Shown: in pieces, positions 57,239-64,000 of the stretch
How the letters are laid out: each line of letters begins with the position of its first letter
How positions within the stretch are numbered: the first letter of the stretch is position 1
Source: Hanleya hanleyi
Taxonomy: Eukaryota > Mollusca > Polyplacophora > Lepidopleurida > Hanleyidae
Length of the DNA stretch: 64,000 bases
Direction of reading: 5' to 3'
NCBI GenBank assembly: GCA_036873755.1
Contig: JAVTVY010020470.1
Location: 1-64,000, forward strand
The notes under the pieces: generated by a model
Seen by the model: the letters and a program-made list of their open reading frames with translations, nothing else
Told to the model about the DNA's origin: nothing
The model's database searches: none
Made by a program: the position numbers and the translations under genes

Positions 57239-57613
57239 TTAATGATGCGTTCGAAGAAATGTTTTTTGTGCTATTGCTCTGACATACGCCGCTTTCCAGT
57301 TCATGCCCGAGGTTTTCAACATCGACGCTGTTCTTTCGATTTCCATATGGACCGGGTCCTTGTCCAGCAATTTTATATGGGTCAGGAAGACAGCATACTG
57401 CTGACGTAAAACCCGTCGTAGTCTGGGTGCCAATGTTTTATGGACTAACATTGCGGCTTCCTCTTTCGAATACCCTTTGCGATGAAACTTGTTTCCTGTG
57501 GCCTCCAACATCTTGCCCATCTCGGCATCCATACTTTCTTTGAACAAAGCCTTCCATAGCCTCGAGTTCACATTATGTCCATTCCCTTGTACGGGTTTGG
57601 GTTGGTCCTTCAC
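57239..57613 (-). CDS. Small virus-like protein with DPxH-type domain
   Basis: The frame opens to 124 codons from a GTG at 57613 and is also open for about 15 codons upstream, overlapping the ATPase 3' end. The first in-frame ATG is 57532. The product is basic and helical (GYSKEEAAMLVHKTLAPRLRRVLRQQ), then has KDPVHMEIERT and AYVRAIAQKTFL. That matches the DPxHxxIxxT...A..xKxLF pattern at 56129-56410, so the two are paralogues. I recall similar small proteins next to packaging ATPases in Polinton-like elements. Function unknown; a virion component is only a guess. Confidence 0.5.
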   Translation of the reverse strand: MKDQPKPVQGNGHNVNSRLWKALFKESMDAEMGKMLEATGNKFHRKGYSKEEAAMLVHKTLAPRLRRVLRQQYAVFLTHIKLLDKDPVHMEIERTASMLKTSGMNWKAAYVRAIAQKTFLRTHH

Positions 57614-57639
57614 GTTTGGGTGATATTCCGCGACTGATG

Positions 57640-58392
57640 TTATGAAGGGGCCCCCCGCACTACGGGGGCGGGTTGTTGCTGCTGCTCTGCCAGATGTGGA
57701 CTCGGTGGATGGTGTAGGGGTATATGACGTCGTGGTGATGCCTCGCCGGGTAACAGGTGGGTCGTCAGCCGGCGATCTTCGGGGGTATGGGCTTTTAAAT
57801 CTACGAACAGATAGCCGTACGGACGACTTGTCGCTCCTTGAAACGCCTGCATGAAATGGTCGAATTTCTGAGGAAAAATTCGACTGCCAAACACACGGAT
57901 TTGTGCTCTGTCGATGAGATTGGAGAACAACACAAAGTATTGGCAGTTCAAGGCAATATCTCTGGACGCCTTCCCTTGAGGAAAGAGATTCTGGGTCAAA
58001 TAGATGACGGACAGATTGCGATGATGGGACCCTTTGGTGAATAGGTCGGCAATTTTCGAATTGTCCTTGGCCGCACTCATCAGGTTATCAAGCACTACCA
58101 CGTTGGTCTGTTCGGAATCGAAGTAATCGTCTATGTCGTGAGGAATTCCTGGGACAAAACTCACATTCTGTAACCTTGTAGTTTCGTAGGCGGGCTGCCA
58201 CTGGCTATAACACCATACAACGCGTGTCGGAGCTGGGGTTGCCACACCTTCCTCTAAGAACTTCATCACCCAGGACGTCTTTCCACATGCCGTAGGGCCG
58301 CTCACCGTCATGGTATAGAGTTGCTCTACTGCACTTGTTGGACCTATAGCGGGTCTCGGTGATGTCTCTTGGATGTGTTTGCATTGACTCAC
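57640..58392 (-). CDS. Packaging ATPase (FtsK/HerA superfamily), Polinton/adintovirus type
   Basis: 250 open codons. The Walker A motif GPTACGKT is at residues 32-39, VVWCYSQWQP at 58-67, Walker B VVVLDN at 98-103, then DLFTKGSHHRN (116-126) and YLTQNLF (131-137), ending with a Pro/Gln-rich tail. This motif set is that of A32-like ATPases, which package DNA into capsids of Polinton- and adintovirus-class elements. Position 103 is Asn where Asp or Glu is usual after the Walker B Asp, which may impair hydrolysis. A TGA precedes the GTG that opens the frame, and the first in-frame ATG is codon 28 (58311), just before Walker A. The 5' end is therefore probably mutated, close to the TCC microsatellite at 58395. 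Homology is clear; function in this copy is doubtful. Confidence 0.85.
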   Translation of the reverse strand: MSQCKHIQETSPRPAIGPTSAVEQLYTMTVSGPTACGKTSWVMKFLEEGVATPAPTRVVWCYSQWQPAYETTRLQNVSFVPGIPHDIDDYFDSEQTNVVVLDNLMSAAKDNSKIADLFTKGSHHRNLSVIYLTQNLFPQGKASRDIALNCQYFVLFSNLIDRAQIRVFGSRIFPQKFDHFMQAFQGATSRPYGYLFVDLKAHTPEDRRLTTHLLPGEASPRRHIPLHHPPSPHLAEQQQQPAPVVRGAPS

Positions 58393-58394
58393 TC

Positions 58395-58570
58395 AACTTC
58401 ATTACTCCTACTCCTCCTCTTCTTCCTCCTCCTCTTCCTCCTCCTCACTCCTCCTCCTCCATCTCCTCCTCCTCCTCCTCACTCCTCCTCCTCCTCCTCT
58501 TCCTCCTCCTCACTCCTCCCCCTCCATCTCCTCCTCCTCCTCCTCACTCCTCCTCCTCCACCTTCTCCTC
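58395..58570. repeat. (CTC)n microsatellite with CTT and CACTC variants
   Basis: Starts at the 5' edge of the ATPase frame and may have replaced its start. Pyrimidine-only on the plus strand, so it could adopt triplex structure. Confidence 0.95.
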
Positions 58571-58714
58571 ATATTCAAATTATCATATGACCTCTGTGAC
58601 GTCACACGAGCAGCACTTAGACAAAATCGATTCACGGAGAATGATGTGCGATACATATCGCTAAGAACCGATTCCCCATAAGGGCAAATTCCCGCCCATA
58701 GACGTTTGACATCT
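58571..58714. other. No gene recognised
   Basis: Contains CATATGACCTCTGTGACGTCA, similar to phrases at 27.3 kb. Confidence 0.4.
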
Positions 58715-59200
58715 GAGTGCACTCCAATCTAATTAAAATTAAATCCTATCTGCTCCCCATTTCGATATGTCGCTTGTAGGATCTAACAGGCTTGCACTAA
58801 CTCGCGTGTTAACCAATCCCGAGAACGCTTCATAGTGCTTTGAAGGGAACATTGATGACAAAGAATTTTTGGTTGGCTTAGCCGAATTAACCAGCTCGCT
58901 GGCGGGGTGTCTTTTCATGTAGCCGCAGTCCCGACATTGTGGCACCATAATACGGGGTAGATATATGGACTGATCTTTAGTGTAAACATTGGGGGTAAAT
59001 GGACAGAGTGAACCTATCTCCCCTCCCCGACTTCAAACGGATGAGTCCAGATGCGACCATGATGTCATAATGCTATTAAATATCCATGGTATGGGCGCTC
59101 AAAACACCAAATTCAATTGAAATACGTAAGATCCTATATAGCGACTTGTACGATTGGGGAGCATCGATAGGATATTAATTTATTAAGATTGAGTGCACTC
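58715..59200. repeat. Nested ~486-bp inverted-repeat unit inside the element
   Basis: 58715-58783 and 59130-59200 pair imperfectly (GAGTGCACTC at both outer ends; ATCCTATC...GCTCCCCA; GTCGCTTGTAGGATC versus GATCCTATATAGCGAC). It could be a MITE that landed in the element or an internal fold; a clear target duplication is lacking. Confidence 0.65.
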
Positions 59201-59251
59201 TATCCCATAATGCATCACTTTCGTTTCCGGATCCGGTGATCCCGAGCACTT

Positions 59252-59569
59252 CCGGATAACCCGCGCGCTGCGTGCGGCCGGGCCCGGTGGAAACACCCAG
59301 CAGGGAAACCCACTGGGAAACCCCGCTCTACGGTCAAATCCGGATGTACCCGGATGTTAGGCGCGGACGTCAAGAACCCGGATGTTAAGCGCGGACATCA
59401 GCGACAAGAAACCGGATGTAATCTACCGAGAACTAGGTCATACACCTGCGCACAAGTCCCAGATACAGGGCATATTGACACTCATTGACCTCTGATCACG
59501 TTCCTCGTGACCTCCCCAAAAATCACGAAAGTAGTTCAATGCGAGGGTTAATAGCCTCTATATACTACT
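59252..59569 (-). repeat. Terminal inverted repeat, right
   Basis: Reverse complement of 51902-52209 with scattered differences and small indels, ending CTATATACTACT. Divergence between the repeats indicates age. Confidence 0.93.
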
Positions 59570-59582
59570 GGCCAGCACCAGG

Positions 59583-59984
59583 TCGTCCCCATCTTCATTT
59601 TATCAAGCGAATTTCTACGTTCCTACTTCGAACTTTCCTTGATATATCTGCCCCCCTTCAATGTTAAAAGAACTTATAATTAGACACGAGACGTCACTGA
59701 CCTCGAAAACATTTGAAATTCGAAATGGGTCGTACAAGAGCGTTATTGATCTGCTGACCTAAATAGTGGGCTAATACAAACACCACATTATGAGGAATGA
59801 CGCCGCTAATAGAGGATGATGTCACTCTACTCACATATAGACGTGTACGTTCTGATTGGTTCGTCTCACGTTCCTAGGTGAAATGTACACCTCGGGTTTT
59901 GAACAGTGGAGGGGGTCAGCTAAATCAAGGCAGGTTCGAAGTGGGAACGTAGAAATTGACTGGATAAAATGGAGATGGGTCGCC
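59583..59984. repeat. ~400-bp inverted-repeat unit beside the element
   Basis: 59583-59657 (CATTTTATCAAGCGAATTTC, CTACTTCGAAC) pairs with 59908-59984 (CTAAATCAAGGCAGGTTCGA, ATAAAATGGAGATGG). A MITE-like foldback. The virus-like element ends within 14 bp of its left arm. Confidence 0.75.
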
Positions 59985-61221
59985 CCTCACGTACCACGGA
60001 TATTTAATTGTTTCTCTGCTAAATGACACCTGTAAATATAAACTTCGTTTCCAATATATTGTAAACTGAGTGTATATGTGTTTTTAATTTTGCTTTATTC
60101 CTGGGCCTCCTGCTTGAGCCACGCGGTTCACATATCTTACATACGTCGTGCCTATGCTGAAAACACCATTGTATACCTTTATGTTTGTCTCAGTTAGGCC
60201 TAACTTTGCAGGTTGTCATCTCCCCTATATGGATGAAAGGTATTTAATGAATGTCGGATGACGCTTGTAAATTGTACAATTTGGGAATTCCAATATGATT
60301 CCATGCCCGCGGTAATATGCATGGGCGGTGTATTTTTCTGTGAGAAATAAGCATCGGTGAAAGGAAATGTCGAATACATTAAAAATTATTCGGTCGTACA
60401 TTAACCTTTTAGGCGCTGCTCGAATGGTATTCCATCGGGAGCTTTTATTTCATGCATAAATGGATTGGGTCCCCTCCGCTCGTCAGAGTAACAGCAGTCA
60501 CTGTGTTATGTCAACCCACAACATCCAGTTTCAGTAGCTGCAGGAAGTCTGACTTTGTTCAAAGTACCATATCCCAGCTTTTCGGAAAGTCGTTTTTGAC
60601 GATTTGTTTTTAATCACCTTAGTAAAACTGTCAAGTCGGCATTTGAATATGACAACAGAACTATTGATTCTTTTGAAAAGAATAACTTTGTGAAAAGAAG
60701 GACGAAATTTGTAACCCAGCCTGTTCACTGGACCAAATCGACTGTTTTCTCTGAAAACTGGATTGTGCTGACGGCAGTGAAGAGAACACCGATATGTGCT
60801 GCATATTTACCGTTTAATGTTGTGGACTTGAGACTCGATTGACGCCAATTCCAATAACAAACTGTATCAATGGTTTGGTAATATTCGTTATTGCTGATTC
60901 TCGTTTGTTCGAGTCCCTGAGGTGTGCTGCTGCATCTTCCCGGTTGTCAGAAAATCTTCATCAAAAACGTTTCCGGCTGCCATCGAACAAGAGATGTCAG
61001 GTATGGAGGGAAAACAGGACCGTCGACCTCACTGGAACGCATATAGGCGAAGGTAAGTACCCTTTACTCACTCCGCATGTGTGGTTCGCATAAATCACAA
61101 GTTTTGAAACAATATCTTTTCCATTGTGAAACGCAAAAAGAATGCACAGCCGGAGGAGAATCTTTGAGTAATTGTCACGGTAGAAGGGAGCAATAATAAA
61201 TCTATCGAATGATGAAACTAC
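59985..61221 (+). other. No gene confirmed; donor-like site at 61052-61053
   Basis: The open stretch 60839-61093 lacks a clear start. It includes AAG|GTAAGTAC at about 61050-61060, a good 5' splice site. It might be a first exon or untranslated exon of a host gene, but nothing else supports it. Confidence 0.3.
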
Positions 61222-61279
61222 TACGGAGCCGTAAAAGGGACATAAAAATTATTTTTTTCAGCGCCAATTTTTTTTTTTA

Positions 61280-61445
61280 ACGTTATAACGACTTAAAAAA
61301 AAAAAAAAAAAAAATAGGGGCTGAAATTGCTTTTATTTTTTTATTTTTATTATGTCGTTATAACGACTTAATTGACCAATGAAATTGCAGCATTAAGTCG
61401 TTAGAACGACTTATTAAGTCGTTATAACGACTTAATCCACCAATG
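61280..61445. repeat. Palindrome cluster, left TIR (4 copies)
   Basis: AAGTCGTTATAACGACTT and one-base variants (TCGTTAGAACGA), separated by ATTGACCAATGAAATTG. Confidence 0.93.
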
Positions 61446-62709
61446 AAATTCCGTCTTACTTCTGCCGCTTTTATTTTGTTAGCTGACAACTCCCCGGTGA
61501 AACAGCGTTTAGATAGGCACTATCAAGGGCAGATCTACGGGTGGTGGGGGTCAGGGGGTCCCGCCCCCCCCCCCCCCCATTAGACCTGTAAAAAAAATGA
61601 GAGAGAGATCAGCGAACCCTGGAATTTCGCGTAGAAATAATATCTTGAAATTATATGTAAAATAAACGAATGTGGATTATGTAATCAGAGTATCTATTGA
61701 TATATTAAACAGACATCTATTTATGTGGTTTGTGAGCGTACTATATTTCGATGTTGAATATGCAAACATTATGGCTACGAGCGCTCCACGTGTGAAGTGT
61801 TAGTCCTGATTTGTATGTGTTTTACCAGAATGTCAAATGGGGGCATAAGGTCTGATACTTTTCAATATCGATGCGTGCTTATGCGAAACAAAAGTGAAAG
61901 TTAATCTACATACATTATGTTCGATTTATTTTGTTTTGGTGCATTTTGACGGTATATTTTCTGTTTGTTTTGAATGAACATTAAACCGTTGCTCGATCCG
62001 GATCTCAGTTCCCACTCTCATGTTTTTGATTGCATGGGTCTCTCCATTTTTCATAACTAGATGTAAAACTCCATAAGTTCAGTCTTGTTCAATCTATGAA
62101 CGGCTCTCCCAGAAAGTGTCGAATTTACGCATGCAAACGCTGTGTTGTGGTGCATTATGATAGTAGGATTACGGCACTTGTATCACATGTGTTATTCTCT
62201 GCGAAAAATCATCAAAACTATAATCCAGTGTTTAGCCCCTCAACCCATCCCACCCCTCTCCCCCGGCTCCGCCGTGCCTGAATAGGTGTTAGTAATATCC
62301 GTCTGCATTTCACATTTTTTCGCTTGGCTGTTTAGGAGTGGACTACGGCTACCTATACAATTATCAGCATGTCTGACCCATTTTTAATTCTTTGAAGTGA
62401 GCCGCCATACCGCCCGAGCCAACGCTACAAGCTCCTCAATTATCTGTAATGGAGGGTGGCGAGCAAAACAATTTGGCGATATTATCGGACCAACACAGAG
62501 AAGCCATGTGAATTGGCAGGTTTGGGCATAGAGTCATAGGGTTGCCTTTTAGTCCGCAGACGTCGTCAACTTTTCCCACCTCTATAGCCTACATATCTCT
62601 CCAATTTATCCAAAGTTTATTACTTCAATACTGCATATCTAAACGCTGTTTTGAGGGCAGTTGTCAGTTAACAAAATAAAAGCTGCAGAAGTAAGACGGA
62701 ATTTCATTG

Positions 62710-62915
62710 GTCAATTAAGTCGTTCTAACGACTTAATAAGTCGTTCTAACGACTTAATGCTCCAATTTCATTGGTCGATTAAGTCGTTCTAACGACTTAA
62801 TGCTCCAATTTCATTGGTCAATTAAGTCGTTCTAACGACTTAATAAGTCGTTATAACGACTTAATGCTCGAATTTCATTGGTCAATTAAGTCGTTATAAC
62901 GACATAATAAAAAAA
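62710..62915. repeat. Palindrome cluster, right TIR (6 copies)
   Basis: Six AAGTCGTTCTAACGACTT or AAGTCGTTATAACGACTT copies with GCTCCAATTTCATTGGTC spacers. The right side has more copies than the left, so the cluster has expanded since the arms were identical. Confidence 0.93.
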
Positions 62916-63018
62916 AAATAATAAAAAAATGTTCAGCCCCCATTTTTTTTTTTTTTTTTTTTTAAATAGGGGCTGAAAAAAATAATTTCCATGTCCCTTT
63001 TACGGCTCCGTAAACTAC

Positions 63019-64000
63019 TGTTAATTTCGGAATTAGCTCGTGTTAACCTTTTACTGTGGGCTGTATGCGAAATGAAGTATGGTTTTACCATAGACTTTCC
63101 TTCTTTATATTTCCAATACATGTGATATTGTGTAATACATTGTAGATTATGCTAGCTGTATAGTCAATGTGAGGTTCACAATATATCTTGTACCAAGAGT
63201 TGTAGAGAGACAAAGCTGGTGTGACCTTTACCCGAGAATATATCTCTAGTTGTTAAAATTTTGAAGCAAAACATAAATTTCATCAATTCCGCAGCACACC
63301 GGCATTTTCTTACAACGAAAATATCCAAGTTATATACTGTAAATTATCACAGTCAAAACTGACACGAGCAATAGGTATATATTTTGATTGTTTTGGCATT
63401 TTCGCGTTCATCTAATCTAAAATATGACATTACAAGCGTTTGGTCCGTCATTCATAAATCAGCCGTCGTCCATTAAAGAATATCCGCGTCCATAATCCAA
63501 AGACCTATTCCATATTCCATATAACAGTATGAGCACCAAATTCAAAAAGACAATCATAGTATACATAAACCTAGGCTTGTTTCCTGCAAGAGAGAAGCGG
63601 TCAACAGTTTTCAATGATGCCGGCAAGACATCATGATGTTCCAAAAATATCAAATCCGTATCGCTGATCATATCCAACCATGAAAATTATGGGCAATCGG
63701 TCTCAGGTCCAATCAAAACCACTCCAGTGATTTCAATATCACCATATATGCAATGATGTTGAATCGAAAGATTATTTTGGATGGGGTGTCATAGTTTAGA
63801 TATATATCAAAATTTTGATTATTGGAGATATATAAAACGAAATACCCGCTATAATTTATACGAAAAGCTAAAAATGTATATATAAATTTTCAGCGTCTTG
63901 TCAACGCAGTTTTGCAGCATTTTGGAGCGTGAGAATTATACAAACTGTAACCTGGGTACTGTTTCTGTATTGAAGACAGTTTTTGGTACGGAATTGAACT
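63019..64000. other. No gene confirmed; weak minus-strand exon candidate at 63459-63677
   Basis: A 72-codon minus-strand frame holds a hydrophobic run (MYTMIVFLNLVLILLYGIW) preceded by TTCTCTCTTGCAG, a good acceptor. It could be a signal-anchor exon of a host gene, but it closes after 17 more codons and no donor is seen. The rest is AT-rich and featureless. Confidence 0.25.

Larger units (their letters stand above)
51896..59575. mobile_element. Polinton/Maverick- or adintovirus-like element, decayed, 7668 bp
   Basis: Ends are AGTAGTATATAAAGG at 51902 and CTATATACTACT at 59569, with terminal inverted repeats of about 308 and 318 bp. Flanking 6-mers GGCCAA (51896-51901) and GGCCAG (59570-59575) match in five of six bases. 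Polintons make 6-bp duplications and have AG...CT ends. The minus strand carries, 5' to 3', an FtsK/HerA-type packaging ATPase and four small frames. I find no integrase, type B polymerase, protease or capsid gene, and full Polintons are usually 15-20 kb. This is therefore an internally deleted, decayed copy. The left half (52.2-55.6 kb) is filled with simple repeats and unassigned sequence. Confidence 0.82.
61216..63018. mobile_element. Non-autonomous DNA element, 1791 bp, long TIRs and 6-bp duplication
   Basis: The body 61222-63012 starts TACGGAGCCGTAAAAGGGAC and ends with its complement. AACTAC flanks both sides (61216-61221 and 63013-63018), a perfect 6-bp target duplication. The TIRs extend about 270-360 bp inward (left to about 61490, right from about 62655). 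They contain A-runs, AGGGGCTGAA, the palindrome repeats and TTTTATTTTGTTAGCTGACA. The interior has a C-run near 61565-61580 and no transposase. The superfamily is not identified. Confidence 0.88.

Noticed and set aside
57642..58044. Plus-strand frames of about 70 codons
   Set aside because: Antisense to the packaging ATPase.
63459..63677. Transmembrane protein gene
   Set aside because: One hydrophobic run and an acceptor-like site are not enough; kept only as a weak note.

Overview
The window reads as eukaryotic nuclear DNA, most likely from a marine invertebrate and probably a lophotrochozoan such as a mollusc. The grounds are kilobases of satellite DNA, long CA/TG and TCC microsatellites, a tRNA-derived SINE, RNase H-bearing and CR1-like non-LTR retroelements, a Mutator-like transposase fragment, a zf-His_Me HNH gene and a DUF229 gene. 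The species is inferred from element types only; no search was run. There is no bacterial gene layout. Most open frames in the window are repeat translations.

Layout. 1-13.8 kb: a satellite of ~130-bp monomers in a ~3105-bp higher-order repeat; the array runs off the left edge. 13.8-15.3 kb: a 543-bp block present twice (953 bp apart) among monomers, then a possible exon and three diverged copies of its 3' region (15.8-18.0 kb). 18.4-21.65 kb: the same satellite in the opposite orientation. 21.9-22.3 kb: an HNH-type gene. 24-26.5 kb: GATATC-rich minisatellites, a Penelope-like terminal fragment and a 287-bp tandem duplication. 26.8-28.9 kb: a large microsatellite inverted repeat. 29-31 kb: remnant of a virus-like (Polinton/Maverick/adintovirus-related) element with a C2H2-finger gene. 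31-35.3 kb: three tandem-repeat families, one split by a SINE. 36.2-38.1 kb: an apparently intact DUF229 gene, the best host-gene candidate. 38.6-48.9 kb: retroelement and transposon wreckage. 50.5-51.25 kb: a piggyBac-type MITE abutting a foldback MITE. 51.9-59.57 kb: a 7.67-kb element with ~310-bp terminal inverted repeats and a 6-bp target duplication (one mismatch), carrying a packaging-ATPase gene and several small genes on the minus strand. 61.2-63.0 kb: a 1.79-kb element with long inverted repeats, a perfect 6-bp target duplication and ten copies of a palindrome.

The most interesting content is the virus-like material. The 51.9-59.6 kb element has Polinton-like ends (5'-AG...CT-3', 6-bp duplication) and an adintovirus/Polinton-type ATPase, but no recognisable integrase, polymerase or capsid gene, so it looks like a decayed, internally deleted copy. 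The 29-31 kb remnant shares its gene-tail peptide, a conserved ~105-bp module, TIR-like motifs and TATA-to-ATG spacing. The two are therefore relatives, and each kept different genes. All calls were made by eye; coordinates of diffuse repeats are approximate.
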